64,000 bases of DNA from Flavobacterium sp. ACN6 (GTDB lineage Bacteria > Bacteroidota > Bacteroidia > Flavobacteriales > Flavobacteriaceae). The notes below the pieces were generated by a model. That model was not told where the DNA came from and made no database searches. It saw only the letters and a list, made by a program, of their open reading frames with translations. The position numbers and the translations under genes are program-made. This document shows, piece by piece, positions 9,987 through 19,269 of the stretch. The stretch's first letter is position 1. The number at the start of each line of letters is the position of its first letter. The DNA is taken from positions 1 through 64,000 of the forward strand of contig NZ_MRCQ01000009.1 in the NCBI RefSeq assembly GCF_002304005.1. Direction: 5' to 3'.

Positions 9987-11075
9987 CTAAATTTTTGATT
10001 TGATCGATGCTTCAATGTTTTTTTCAATTGTGTGTCCTGGTCTTGTCCATTTAGGTTTTTCTCCTAATGAATTAAATTCAGAATCCGAAGCTTCGACTGT
10101 TTTGGGCTGTGAAACTTTTATAAACGGTTTTTGCGGAATCAATCCTAACATTTCAAACATTTTCATGTCTTCATTAACATCGGGATTTGGAGTTGTAAGT
10201 AATTTGTCTCCAGCAAATATAGAGTTTGCTCCTGCAAAAAAGCACATTGCCTGACCTTCGCGTGACATATCTGCCCTTCCTGCAGACAAGCGAACTTGTG
10301 TTTCGGGCATTACAATTCTGGTAGTGGCTACCATTCGGATCATTTCCCAAATCTCAACTGGTTTTTCTTCTTCCATCGGAGTTCCTTCAACTGCCACCAA
10401 TGCATTAATCGGAACAGATTCCGGCTGTGGATTTAAGGTCGAAAGTGCCACAAGCATTCCCGCTCTGTCTTCAATACTTTCTCCCATTCCGATAATGCCG
10501 CCACTGCAAACGGTAACGTTTGTTTTACGAACATTTTCTATTGTTTGTAAACGATCTTCAAAACCACGAGTTGAAATTACATCTTTATAATATTCTTCAG
10601 AAGTATCTAAATTATGATTGTAGGCATATAAACCAGCTTCAGCCAAACGTTGTGCTTGGTTTTCGGTAAGCATTCCTAAAGTACAGCAAACCTCCATATC
10701 CAGTTTATTGATCGTACGGACCATTTCTAAAACTTGATCAAATTCTTCTCCGTCTTTTACATTTCTCCAAGCCGCGCCCATACATACGCGGGAAGAACCA
10801 TTAGATTTTGCTCTCAAAGCTTGTGCTTTAACCTGACTTACAGTCATTAAATCATTTCCTTCAACTCCCGTATTATATCTCGCAGCTTGGGGACAATAAC
10901 CGCAATCTTCTGGACATCCGCCGGTTTTTATAGAAAGTAAAGTAGAAACCTGAACTACGTTTGGGTCGTGTTCTTGTCTGTGAATTGTTGCTGCTTCATA
11001 AAGCAAGTCCATCAAAGGTTTAGTATAGATGGCAATTATTTCGTCTTTTGTCCAGTTGTGTTTTGTAATGCTCAT
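9987..11075 (-). CDS. bioB: Biotin synthase
   Basis: A 362-residue radical SAM enzyme converting dethiobiotin to biotin by inserting sulfur. The radical SAM cluster ligands are C54, C58 and C61 in GGCPEDCGYCPQ. Other family marks are ARYNTGVEG, RVCMGAAWR, the YNHNLDTS and SGGIIGMGE motifs, and VRLSAGRADMS, whose Arg is the unusual ligand of the [2Fe-2S] sulfur-donor cluster. The length is close to the usual ~340-360. It stands alone: no bioA, bioD or bioF is adjacent, so the rest of the pathway must be elsewhere or absent. The start ATG at 11075 gives the standard N-terminus. Confidence 0.97.
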   Translation of the reverse strand: MSITKHNWTKDEIIAIYTKPLMDLLYEAATIHRQEHDPNVVQVSTLLSIKTGGCPEDCGYCPQAARYNTGVEGNDLMTVSQVKAQALRAKSNGSSRVCMGAAWRNVKDGEEFDQVLEMVRTINKLDMEVCCTLGMLTENQAQRLAEAGLYAYNHNLDTSEEYYKDVISTRGFEDRLQTIENVRKTNVTVCSGGIIGMGESIEDRAGMLVALSTLNPQPESVPINALVAVEGTPMEEEKPVEIWEMIRMVATTRIVMPETQVRLSAGRADMSREGQAMCFFAGANSIFAGDKLLTTPNPDVNEDMKMFEMLGLIPQKPFIKVSQPKTVEASDSEFNSLGEKPKWTRPGHTIEKNIEASIKSKI

Positions 11076-11173
11076 GGATAAATTGTTTTTTGGAGCATTA
11101 AAAGTAAGTAAATTATGATAACAGATTATCTTACTTGTTAAAAATGAGGATTTTCAATTTTTTTTCTAAAAAG

Positions 11174-11219
11174 AAACACCCTAAAATCACAGAATTAAGA
11201 ATTTCTATGATTTTAGAGT
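11174..11219 (-). terminator. Terminator of the four-helix membrane protein gene
   Basis: An 18-bp stem that is complete only when read on the minus strand (two positions become G-U pairs), with arms about 11177-11194 and 11202-11219, followed on that strand by TTTCTTTTT. It lies just after the stop at 11249. Confidence 0.75.
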
Positions 11220-11248
11220 GCTAAAATGTTTGTTTTTATTCTGATAAA

Positions 11249-11686
11249 TTAATCAGCTGCATATTTGTTATTCCAATACAGCATCATCATTAAAGTAACG
11301 ATTACAGATGAAGCAATTCCTTCAAACAATAAACAAATGCAATACGTTGGTACTGATGGATTTCCCCCAAACATAAATGTTTCAGATAAAGTTCTTACAT
11401 AAGCGTCTCCGCCTCGCGCATAACTGTAAACCAATAAACCGAATACGCTCATAGATACGCCGACTACAGAAGTAGCCATTGCAGAAACTGCATTAGATAC
11501 AAAATTGGTTTCTCCCTCATGAAGGTTCATCTGCATTGTCCTATTAACACCGTAAAAGATGAAGAATACGTTGAGTGTTCTTAAGTAAAACAAATCGGCT
11601 AAACCCAAAACATTCATCAATAAAAAATAAATGCCAATTCCGAGAAAAATCAAAAAGCCGTTGGTAATTTCTTTAGGTAATTTCAT
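11249..11686 (-). CDS. Hypothetical four-helix inner-membrane protein
   Basis: A 145-residue protein with four predicted membrane segments: about residues 11-30 (FLIFLGIGIYFLLMNVLG), 33-50 (FYLRTLNVFFIFYG), 66-92 (VSAMATSVVGVSMSVFGLLVY) and 117-138 (CICLLFEGIASSVIVTLMMML). Between them are short charged loops. No family was recognised. It has its own terminator and lies between ribF and bioB, both on the same strand, but the gaps (118 and 173 bases) argue against a tight operon. The ATG start at 11686 is supported by the first helix beginning about ten residues later. Confidence 0.6.
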   Translation of the reverse strand: MKLPKEITNGFLIFLGIGIYFLLMNVLGLADLFYLRTLNVFFIFYGVNRTMQMNLHEGETNFVSNAVSAMATSVVGVSMSVFGLLVYSYARGGDAYVRTLSETFMFGGNPSVPTYCICLLFEGIASSVIVTLMMMLYWNNKYAAD

Positions 11687-11803
11687 AGTGGTTATTTTTA
11701 AAGAAGTTAATAGTAAATATTTGAAAAACAGTATTCTATCAAATTTACTAAAAAAATAACTACGATGATTTAAAAACAGGAAAAACTACATTATGCCCAT
11801 TTT

Positions 11804-12733
11804 TTAAAGAAGATTTATAAAAGCCAAAGCCTCGTTCTGATCTTGCTTAAGCTGTGCTTTTAAAGCATCAATAGAACCGAATTTTTGCTCTTCGCGAATG
11901 TAACGCAGCAATGAAACCTCAATATTTTGATCGTAAATGTCTTTGTCGAAATCAAAAAGATGCACTTCGATAGTTTGTTTTTCGCCATTCACAGTCGGAT
12001 TAAAGCCAATATTCATCATGCCGTAAACAATTTCTTCGTTTATAACAGCTTTTACAACATAAACACCAATTTTTGGGATCAGCTTATAATCTTCTTCAAT
12101 GTGAATATTTGCAGTAGGAAAACCAATAGTTCTTCCTAATTGTTTGCCTTTTACAACTGTACCGCTCAAAAAGTAATTGTAACCTAAATATTCGTTTGCC
12201 AAAGCCATATTGCCTTCGTTTAGAGCTTTTCTGATTTTGGTTGAACTTACCGAAACATCCTGAATTTCTTCAGCTGAAATTTGTTCTACTTCAAAGCCGT
12301 ATGCTGCACCAAAAGCAATCAAATCATCAATATTTGCAGTTCTATTGCGGCCGAAACGATGATCATGCCCGATAATTATTTTCTGAATCTGAAATTTATC
12401 TACCAAAATAGTGTGAACAAATTCTTCTGCAGTCAGTCTGGAAAAGCTTTCATCAAAAGGGTGAACGATAAGATTTTCAACACCGCTTGCTTCCAGAAGT
12501 TTTATTTTTTCGGTGATAGTATTCAGCAGTTTTATTTCAGATTTTTCTTGAAGAACCATTCGCGGATGCGGAAAAAAAGTCAGTACTAAACTTTCGTATT
12601 TTCCGTCTTCAGTATTTTGTGTAATTCGTTCCAGAATTTTTTTGTGACCAATATGCACGCCGTCAAAGGTCCCAAGAGTTAAAATTGTTTTCTTGGTTGA
12701 CTGAAAATCGTTTATAGAATGAAAGAGCTTCAA
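11804..12733 (-). CDS. ribF: Bifunctional riboflavin kinase / FAD synthetase
   Basis: A 309-residue cytoplasmic enzyme that phosphorylates riboflavin to FMN and adenylates FMN to FAD. The N-terminal nucleotidyltransferase domain shows TLGTFDGVHIGHKKIL (residues ~20-35) and IIGHDHRFGRNR; the STKIRKAL element follows (~167). The C-terminal kinase domain starts at about residue 185 with GKQLGRTIGFPTANI and includes YGMMNIGFNPTV and the VHLFDFD element. The length matches the family. It is divergent from the metalloprotease gene. A TAnnTTTG element lies upstream at 12755-12762. Confidence 0.95.
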   Translation of the reverse strand: MKLFHSINDFQSTKKTILTLGTFDGVHIGHKKILERITQNTEDGKYESLVLTFFPHPRMVLQEKSEIKLLNTITEKIKLLEASGVENLIVHPFDESFSRLTAEEFVHTILVDKFQIQKIIIGHDHRFGRNRTANIDDLIAFGAAYGFEVEQISAEEIQDVSVSSTKIRKALNEGNMALANEYLGYNYFLSGTVVKGKQLGRTIGFPTANIHIEEDYKLIPKIGVYVVKAVINEEIVYGMMNIGFNPTVNGEKQTIEVHLFDFDKDIYDQNIEVSLLRYIREEQKFGSIDALKAQLKQDQNEALAFINLL

Positions 12734-12754
12734 AACAAATTATTTAAGATGCTG

Positions 12755-12762
12755 CAAATTTA
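12755..12762 (-). promoter_or_regulatory. Putative -7 element for ribF
   Basis: Minus-strand TAAATTTG fits the Bacteroidota -7 consensus TAnnTTTG and ends 21 bases before the ribF start. No clear -33 TTTG at the right spacing. Confidence 0.45.
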
Positions 12763-12873
12763 TACTTTTATGTTTTAAATATAATACTAGCTAAATCGAA
12801 TTTTAACTGTCAGAGATTTCTTTTTGTGAAAATAAGCCGACTCGTCGATTAAAAAACATTAATTGTCTTATAT

Positions 12874-12906
12874 ATTGTACAATTTAAATTAATTGAAGTA
12901 ATTTTG
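12874..12906 (+). promoter_or_regulatory. Putative promoter of the metalloprotease gene
   Basis: A -7 element TAATTTTG (12899-12906) with ATTG (12874-12877) 21 bases upstream, close to the TTTG-N19-21-TAnnTTTG pattern. The ATG at 12925 lies 18 bases after it, leaving a very short leader. Confidence 0.5.
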
Positions 12907-12924
12907 ATATTATATCTTCATAGT

Positions 12925-15606
12925 ATGAAAAAACAATTACTTTATATATTTTTCATTTTTTGCTTCACGAACGTTAATGCTCAGAATGATGGTTTGTGGC
13001 AAAAGGTAAGTTCCTCTTCATCGCTTTCGCGAAAAGCAAATATTTTAGGATCTGGAAAGTTGTATTATAAATTAAATGCAGATTTACTAAGTTCTAAACT
13101 TGCCTCAACAACAAGTAAATTAGCATCAAGCAATAAAACTGAAATAACAATTCCGAATACAGAAGGAGTTTTGGAACGTTTTTCGGTTTGGGAATCATCT
13201 AATTTTGATCCGGAATTGCAATCCAAATACCCAGAAATTAGAGCATATGAAGGAAGAGGAATAGATGACAAAAATGCTAAAATACATTTTAGTGTGGCTC
13301 CAATTGGAATGCAGACAATGGTTTTTCGTGCTGCAAAACCTACTGAATATATAGAGCAGAATCCTGATGATAAATCGGAATATGTTTTATTTAAATCTAC
13401 AGAGGATGCAGATTCTAAAATGCGTTTAGACTGCAAAACTGCTAATGTGATTTCTGAAAATAAAGCATCAACTACTGCAAAAACGGCTTCAAATGCCAAG
13501 CAGTTTAAAACACTTCGTCTGGCTTTATCTTGTACAGGAGAATATACTGCTTTTTTTGGAGGAACAAAACAAGGAGCATTGGCAGGAATGAATGCGACTC
13601 TGACTCGTGTAAATGGAGTTTTTGATCGTGATCTTTCTGTAAAAGTAGTTTTGGTCGCGAATAATGATGCTGTTATTTATACAGATGCTTCGACGGATCC
13701 TTATTCAATAGCTTCGGTAGGAGCGGCTACCAACAATCCAACTTGGGGACAGCAGGTTCAAACGACTTTGACCAATGTTATTGGCGATGGAAATTATGAT
13801 ATCGGACATTTGTTTGGAGCTTCGGGCGGCGGAGGTCTTGCTAACTGTATTGGTTGTGTTTGTGTGAGCCCAACTTCTAGCGCTCCTCTTGCAAAAGGAA
13901 GTGCTTTTACTTCTCCAGCAGATCAAAGACCGCAAGGTGATACTTTCGATATAGATTTTGTTGCCCACGAAATGGGACATCAGCTTGGTGGATCTCATAC
14001 TTTTTCGCATGCACTCGAGGGATTAGGTACAAGCTATGAGCCTGGAAGTGGTTCAACAATTATGGCTTATGCAGGTGTAACGGATGGCTATAATGTTCAA
14101 AATAATTCTGATGATTATTTTTCTTATGCAAGTATTAATCAAATACAAAATAATCTAGCTGGAAAAACGTGTCCAGTAACTACAGCAATAACTAATAATC
14201 CTCCAGCAATAAGTGCAGGAGAAGATTATACAATTCCAATAAGTACAGCATTTGTTTTAAAAGGAACAGGATCAGATACTGAAGGGAATTCTATAACATA
14301 CACTTGGGAACAATATGATAATGCCACCACCACTTCAGGTGCAAATAGTGTTGCGTATGCCACAAAACCAAATGGTCCAATGTTTAGATCTTTTTTGCCT
14401 ACAGCTTCACCAGTTCGTTATATGCCGGCTTTCAGTTCGGTGTTAAATAATCAATTAACAACAACTTGGGAATCGGTTTCTTCTATAGCAAAAACAATGA
14501 ATTTTACATTAACAGGAAGAGATAATGCTCCAGAGGGAACAGCGCAAACTAGTACAGATGCGATGGTCGTGACAGTAAGTGCAGCCGCGGGGCCGTTTGC
14601 TGTAACTTCGCAAAATACTGGAGATGTTGCATGGGAAAAGGGATCAACACAAACTATTACTTGGAGCGTTAATAATACAAATACACTTCCGGGATCTTCA
14701 AATGTAAATATAAAATTATCTATCGATGGAGGTTTGACATTTCCAACGACACTGGCTACAAGTACTCTAAATGATGGTTCAGAAACGGTATTGATTCCTT
14801 CTAACATTGAGGCGTCTACGAATTGCAGACTTTTGATAGAACCTGTAAACAATATTTATTATGCTTTAAATACCACTCCTTTTGCGATTGGATATTCTGT
14901 TGCAATTGATTGTTCTACTTATAATTTTGACGGAGGATATTCAACTGGTAATGGGTCAGTCTTTATAAATAAAACGGTTTCGGTGCCATCTGCAGTAGGA
15001 ACTATTTCAGATGTTAATGTTTCTGTGAATGTTACACACGCAAGATTTTCGGATCTCGAAATGCAGATTGTAAGTCCAAGCGGAACAGTTGTAACTTTAT
15101 TTAATAAAAGCTGTGGCACTACAAATTCGACTTTGGCTCTTCAATTTGATGACAGCGGAAGTGTTTTAAATTGCGGTACAACTACTAGCCAAATTGTAAT
15201 TCCAGCCAGCTTATTAAGTGCTTTTAATGGAGAAAATCCGCAGGGAAATTGGACTTTTGGAGTTCGTGACTCTACAGTTGGAGCACTTGGCACAATAAAT
15301 TCAGCTTCGGTAAATATCTGTAATAGAGTATATACACTTGGGGATTCAGATTTTGAAAATATTGATTTTGCATTATTTCCAAATCCAAACAAAGGAAATT
15401 TTACCATTCAATTTAGCAGAGATTCACTTAAAGAAGTTAAAGTGTATGTTCATGATATTTTAGGTAAATACGTTTACAGTAAAACTTTTCAAGGTTCAGG
15501 CTATTTTATTCAAGATATTCAATTGCCAAATGTGCCCAATGGCGTTTATCTAGTTACGGTTACCGATGGAGAAAAAAGAACAGTAAAGAAAATTTTGGTG
15601 AATTAA
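12925..15606 (+). CDS. Secreted reprolysin-like (M12B) zinc metalloprotease with P-domain and T9SS type A tail
   Basis: An 893-residue secreted protease. The ATG at 12925 is preferred over a TTG at 12904 because it starts the signal peptide MKKQLLYIFFIFCFTNVNAQ and the TTG overlaps the promoter. A propeptide-like region precedes the catalytic domain, which holds the extended zinc motif HEMGHQLGGSH (H348, E349, H352, H358), followed by a YAG turn that could be the Met-turn equivalent (STIMAYAG). Residues ~655-802 are a proprotein convertase P-domain (SDLEMQIVSPSGT, GNWTFGVRDS). Residues ~812-893 are a type A sorting domain (FALFPNPNKGNF, VPNGVYLVTVTDG). Between them lie Ig/FN-like regions. Probable role: extracellular protein degradation. 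The gene is monocistronic with a bidirectional terminator behind it. Confidence 0.9.
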   Translation: MKKQLLYIFFIFCFTNVNAQNDGLWQKVSSSSSLSRKANILGSGKLYYKLNADLLSSKLASTTSKLASSNKTEITIPNTEGVLERFSVWESSNFDPELQSKYPEIRAYEGRGIDDKNAKIHFSVAPIGMQTMVFRAAKPTEYIEQNPDDKSEYVLFKSTEDADSKMRLDCKTANVISENKASTTAKTASNAKQFKTLRLALSCTGEYTAFFGGTKQGALAGMNATLTRVNGVFDRDLSVKVVLVANNDAVIYTDASTDPYSIASVGAATNNPTWGQQVQTTLTNVIGDGNYDIGHLFGASGGGGLANCIGCVCVSPTSSAPLAKGSAFTSPADQRPQGDTFDIDFVAHEMGHQLGGSHTFSHALEGLGTSYEPGSGSTIMAYAGVTDGYNVQNNSDDYFSYASINQIQNNLAGKTCPVTTAITNNPPAISAGEDYTIPISTAFVLKGTGSDTEGNSITYTWEQYDNATTTSGANSVAYATKPNGPMFRSFLPTASPVRYMPAFSSVLNNQLTTTWESVSSIAKTMNFTLTGRDNAPEGTAQTSTDAMVVTVSAAAGPFAVTSQNTGDVAWEKGSTQTITWSVNNTNTLPGSSNVNIKLSIDGGLTFPTTLATSTLNDGSETVLIPSNIEASTNCRLLIEPVNNIYYALNTTPFAIGYSVAIDCSTYNFDGGYSTGNGSVFINKTVSVPSAVGTISDVNVSVNVTHARFSDLEMQIVSPSGTVVTLFNKSCGTTNSTLALQFDDSGSVLNCGTTTSQIVIPASLLSAFNGENPQGNWTFGVRDSTVGALGTINSASVNICNRVYTLGDSDFENIDFALFPNPNKGNFTIQFSRDSLKEVKVYVHDILGKYVYSKTFQGSGYFIQDIQLPNVPNGVYLVTVTDGEKRTVKKILVN

Positions 15607-15630
15607 ATCTGTTTAAATGCCAAATGTTTT

Positions 15631-15670
15631 AAAATCCAAATTCCAGTACTAATTGGAATTTGGATTTTTT
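15631..15670. terminator. Bidirectional terminator between the metalloprotease and comF-type genes
   Basis: Perfect stem AAAATCCAAATTCCA (15631-15645) with TGGAATTTGGATTTT (15654-15668), then more T residues. It serves both convergent genes. Confidence 0.88.
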
Positions 15671-15684
15671 TGTTGACATTTATT

Positions 15685-16368
15685 TTAAGAGTTCGCCATC
15701 GCCATACAGACAATGCTGATTTTTGCTCCCGGAATTTTTAGTAATGCTCTGGAACAAGCCTCGAGTGTTGCGCCAGTTGTAAGAACGTCATCAACAATCA
15801 TGAAATGTTTATCGTGATCTGCTTCGTTGAATTCTACATCAAAAATATTCTCGATATTTTCTGATCTTCCTAAAAGATTTTTTTTGGATTGTGTTTTAGA
15901 ATATACTTTTCGGAATAAAATTTTTTCATTAAAAGGAATTTCAAAACCAGAAGCAATTGCTTTTCCAAAAGTCGTAACTTGATTATAGCCTCGTTCTTTA
16001 AATTTCTTTTTATGAAGCGGCACCGGAATTACAAAATCAAAAGGAATTTCTAATTGAATCTCTTTTAAATCTTCGGCGTACCAACTTCCTAAAACGGTTC
16101 CAATTTCTTCGTGGCCTTTATATTTTAGATTATGAATTAATTCTTGTACAATTCCCTTTTTATTAAAGTATAAAAATGCCGAGGCAAATTGCACGTCAAC
16201 TTTACCATAAAACTTTTTTACGGCTTGATTTTTTGGATCTAAATGATATTGAGTAAGAGGTAATTCGTGGCGGCAGGAAGTACAGAAAACAATTTCATTC
16301 TGCAATAAAATGGCGCGGCATCCGTCACAGACTTTCGGGAAAAACAGATTTATTAGGTAATTAATCAC
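15685..16368 (-). CDS. ComF family phosphoribosyltransferase-like protein
   Basis: A 227-residue protein of the ComF/GntX family. A four-cysteine zinc-binding N-terminus is visible (C14-x2-C17 and C29-x2-C32 in KVCDGC and FCTSC), followed by a conserved FDFVIPVPLHKKKFKERGYNQ stretch and a C-terminal type I phosphoribosyltransferase loop, IVDDVLTTGATLEAC, that would bind PRPP. In naturally competent bacteria ComF helps DNA uptake; in others its role is unclear, so no competence function is claimed here. It is divergent from glyS with overlapping promoter space in the ~98-base gap. Confidence 0.88.
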   Translation of the reverse strand: MINYLINLFFPKVCDGCRAILLQNEIVFCTSCRHELPLTQYHLDPKNQAVKKFYGKVDVQFASAFLYFNKKGIVQELIHNLKYKGHEEIGTVLGSWYAEDLKEIQLEIPFDFVIPVPLHKKKFKERGYNQVTTFGKAIASGFEIPFNEKILFRKVYSKTQSKKNLLGRSENIENIFDVEFNEADHDKHFMIVDDVLTTGATLEACSRALLKIPGAKISIVCMAMANS

Positions 16369-16388
16369 AAAAAGAGAGATTTTATTTA

Positions 16389-16396
16389 CAAAAATA
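16389..16396 (-). promoter_or_regulatory. Putative -7 element for the comF-type gene
   Basis: Minus-strand TATTTTTG fits TAnnTTTG and lies 21 bases upstream of the ATG at 16368. The -33 element is unclear. Confidence 0.45.
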
Positions 16397-16451
16397 ACAA
16401 AATCAATACTTCAAACTTTATTATTTTTCTTTTTTTTAAAGGTACTTTTTA

Positions 16452-16459
16452 TATTTTTG
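16452..16459 (+). promoter_or_regulatory. Putative -7 element for glyS
   Basis: TATTTTTG fits TAnnTTTG and ends only seven bases before the glyS ATG. If used, the transcript would be leaderless or nearly so. Confidence 0.5.
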
Positions 16460-16466
16460 CATCATT

Positions 16467-18005
16467 ATGGCAAAACAAGAAGATATATTTAAGAATGTGG
16501 TTTCGCACGCAAAAGAGTACGGATTTATTTTTCCGTCAAGCGAAGTTTACGACGGACTGAGTGCTGTTTATGATTATGCACAGAATGGTGTCGAATTAAA
16601 AAAGAATATCCGTGAATATTGGTGGAAATCAATGGTTCAGATGAATGAGAATATTGTCGGCCTTGATGCTGCGATATTAATGCATCCAACAACTTGGAAA
16701 GCTTCTGGACACGTTGATGCATTCAACGATCCATTAATTGATAATAAAGATTCTAAAAAAAGATATAGAGCAGACGTTTTGGTTGAAGATTATGCTGAAA
16801 AGATCAATCAAAAAGCTCAAAAGGAAATCGAAAAAGCAAGAGCCCGTTTTGGTGATGCTTTTAATGAGGAAGAATTTGTTACAACAAATGCCCGCGTTAT
16901 GGAATATCTTTCAAAATATAAAGAAATTTTATCAAGGCTGGCAAAAGGAATGAGCGAAGATCTTCAGGATGTAAAAGCATTAATCGAAGAACTTGAAATC
17001 GCTGATCCTGAAACTGGTTCTAAAAACTGGACAGACGTTAAACAGTTCAACTTAATGTTTGGAACAAAACTTGGAGCTTCTGCAGACTCTGCAATGGATT
17101 TATATTTACGTCCGGAAACAGCTCAAGGTATTTTTGTAAACTTTTTAAATGTTCAGAAATCGGGTCGTATGAAAGTTCCTTTTGGAATTGCTCAAACAGG
17201 TAAAGCTTTCAGAAATGAAATCGTTGCAAGACAATTCATTTTCCGTATGCGTGAGTTCGAGCAAATGGAAATGCAGTTTTTTGTGCGTCCAGGCGAAGAA
17301 ATGAAATGGTACCACCACTGGAAAGAAACGCGTTTAAAATGGCATTTATCTTTAGGTTTAGGGCAGGAAAACTACCGTTTTCATGATCACGAAAAATTAG
17401 CGCATTATGCAAATGCAGCTGCAGATATCGAATTTAATTTCCCATTCGGATTTAAAGAATTGGAAGGAATTCACTCTCGTACTGATTTCGATTTAAAAGC
17501 ACACGAAGAATATTCAGGAAGAAAATTACAATATTTCGATGCTGAATTAAACCAAAATTACGTTCCTTATGTAGTAGAAACGTCTGTTGGTTTAGATCGT
17601 ATGTTCCTGGCTGTTTTTGCAACTTCATTAAAAGAAGAAACATTAGAAGACGGATCAACAAGAACAGTTTTAAAATTACCAGCAGTTTTAGCGCCAACCA
17701 AAGCAGCAGTATTACCATTGGTTAAAAAAGATGGTTTACCAGAAATTTCAAGAAAAATCATCGAAGATTTGAAATGGGATTTCAATGTGGCATATGATGA
17801 AAAAGATGCGGTAGGACGTCGTTACAGAAGACAAGATGCTTTAGGAACGCCATTCTGTATTACAGTAGATCATCAAACACTTGAAGACGAAACAGTAACA
17901 ATTCGTCATAGAGATACAATGAAACAAGATCGTGTAAAAATTACTGAACTAAGAGCTATTATCGAAAATGAAGTTTCGATGAAAAACTGGTTAATGAAAA
18001 TGTAA
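16467..18005 (+). CDS. glyS: Glycyl-tRNA synthetase (single-chain class II type)
   Basis: A 512-residue enzyme charging tRNA-Gly with glycine in the cytoplasm. It is the alpha2 dimeric type, not the tetrameric alpha/beta enzyme. Class II marks are visible: LRPETAQGIFVNF, the motif 2 region FRNEIVARQFIFRMREFEQ with MEMQFF, and motif 3 in VETSVGLDRMFLAVF. The C-terminal anticodon-binding domain runs from about residue 405 (LAPTKAAVLPLVKK) to VTIRHRDTMKQDRV. The long insertion around residues 90-150 is charged and helical. Length fits the family. A terminator follows. Short overlapping frames on both strands are shadows. Confidence 0.96.
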   Translation: MAKQEDIFKNVVSHAKEYGFIFPSSEVYDGLSAVYDYAQNGVELKKNIREYWWKSMVQMNENIVGLDAAILMHPTTWKASGHVDAFNDPLIDNKDSKKRYRADVLVEDYAEKINQKAQKEIEKARARFGDAFNEEEFVTTNARVMEYLSKYKEILSRLAKGMSEDLQDVKALIEELEIADPETGSKNWTDVKQFNLMFGTKLGASADSAMDLYLRPETAQGIFVNFLNVQKSGRMKVPFGIAQTGKAFRNEIVARQFIFRMREFEQMEMQFFVRPGEEMKWYHHWKETRLKWHLSLGLGQENYRFHDHEKLAHYANAAADIEFNFPFGFKELEGIHSRTDFDLKAHEEYSGRKLQYFDAELNQNYVPYVVETSVGLDRMFLAVFATSLKEETLEDGSTRTVLKLPAVLAPTKAAVLPLVKKDGLPEISRKIIEDLKWDFNVAYDEKDAVGRRYRRQDALGTPFCITVDHQTLEDETVTIRHRDTMKQDRVKITELRAIIENEVSMKNWLMKM

Positions 18006-18026
18006 TCTTTACAGCTTATACTATAG

Positions 18027-18059
18027 ATCCCAAATTCCGTAAAGGAGTTTGGGATTTTT
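18027..18059 (+). terminator. Rho-independent terminator after glyS
   Basis: Stem ATCCCAAA (18027-18034) with TTTGGGAT (18048-18055) plus inner pairs, followed by TTTT. The remaining ~215 bases to the next gene hold no gene and no clear promoter. Confidence 0.8.
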
Positions 18060-18274
18060 GATTTTTAAAAACGGGTATTTTATCGATGTTTTTTGCATTT
18101 CATCATTTTGTATCAACATTTTAATGTAATGTGTTAACAATGAAATATTTAAAAATCTAAAATCCGTATTTTTAAATGCGGATAAATGCCAAACTAAATT
18201 TTTTCGCATTCGGTCAAATTGAGTCATTTTTTTGATTATGATTGTAAAGTGAGAAAAAGCAACAAAACCAAAAA

Positions 18275-19093
18275 TTGAAGAAGTATTCGTATATTATAAT
18301 TGATGATGATGCTGAAAGTATTTTGAAGACCAAAACAACCGCTGCAGGTTTTTCAGAATTATCTTTTACAGCATCGGCATCAAATTTTCAAGATGGTTTA
18401 AATTTAGTTTTAGAGCACAAGCCGGTCTTAATTTTTCTCGAAATAGAGCCAAAAGATTTATCGAGTCAGTTGTCTCTGACTTTTATCAGCGAATTGCACC
18501 GCTTTTTTCAGGAGATTCCCAAAATAATTATTACTACAAATAAAAAAGATAAAGCTTTTGACGCAATTCAATATAACGTCTTTGATTATCTTTTAAAACC
18601 AATTGCACATATTGATCTTCTAAAAACCGTTTTGAAGCTTAAAAAAGCTAATTTAGAGTCTAAAACGGTACCATTTAAAGAAGAACCAACTTCTATCGTG
18701 ATTGATAATGTAAATAATGTGACAATTCCTCAAAATGTCGAAAAACCATTAACAATCTGTATAAAATCATACGGTGATTATCGCTATTTAAACGCCGCAG
18801 ATATTTGTTACTTTCAAGCTGATAATAATTCGACCGATATTTATTTAAATACGGGTGAAATGATCACAGCATTTAAAACGTTAAAGCATTTTGAGAGTGT
18901 TTTGACCTATCCTTTTATTCGGATTCACAATAGTTATGTAATTAATCGAAATTATATTTCTAGAATTCACAGCGGAAACTCAATCTGTTACATAAAAAAC
19001 TCATCCAAAAAGATTCCATTTTCTAAAACCTATAAAGCAAATGTCGATTTGATAATTGCCGATTTTGCTGCAGGAAATTACTTAGAAATCTAA
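18275..19093 (+). CDS. LytTR-type response regulator with Glu in place of the phospho-acceptor Asp
   Basis: A 272-residue cytoplasmic DNA-binding regulator starting at TTG (LKKYSYIIIDDDAES); no ATG fits. Residues 1-125 are a receiver domain with the acidic pocket D10-D12, the IITTN and LLKPIAHIDLL (Lys) elements, but beta-3 reads LIFLEIEP, so E56 stands where the phosphorylated Asp should be. Residues ~155-270 are a LytTR DNA-binding domain (ICIKSYGDYRYLNAADI, FIRIHNSYVINRNYISRI). The Glu may mimic a phosphorylated state or mean phosphate-independent control. No partner LytS/YehU-type kinase is adjacent; the nearest kinase (19606) has its own regulator. Target genes are unknown. Confidence 0.85.
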   Translation: MKKYSYIIIDDDAESILKTKTTAAGFSELSFTASASNFQDGLNLVLEHKPVLIFLEIEPKDLSSQLSLTFISELHRFFQEIPKIIITTNKKDKAFDAIQYNVFDYLLKPIAHIDLLKTVLKLKKANLESKTVPFKEEPTSIVIDNVNNVTIPQNVEKPLTICIKSYGDYRYLNAADICYFQADNNSTDIYLNTGEMITAFKTLKHFESVLTYPFIRIHNSYVINRNYISRIHSGNSICYIKNSSKKIPFSKTYKANVDLIIADFAAGNYLEI

Positions 19094-19269
19094 AAACCAG
19101 ATGTTTACCTCGATTTGCTATCCATTGACTATCAATTGGGTATGATCTACCATAAACTCAATTTTTTGTATAAATTTTTGTGGATCTCCGTATTAGTTTT
19201 ACACCATGAAACGCAGCAAACAGCGAATCATTCTCCAAAAAAATAAACAAACATTAAAAACCTCAGGTC

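Noticed and set aside
13065..15407. Several minus-strand frames over the metalloprotease gene
   Set aside because: They are shadows of Ser/Thr/Ala-rich codons with no signals of their own.
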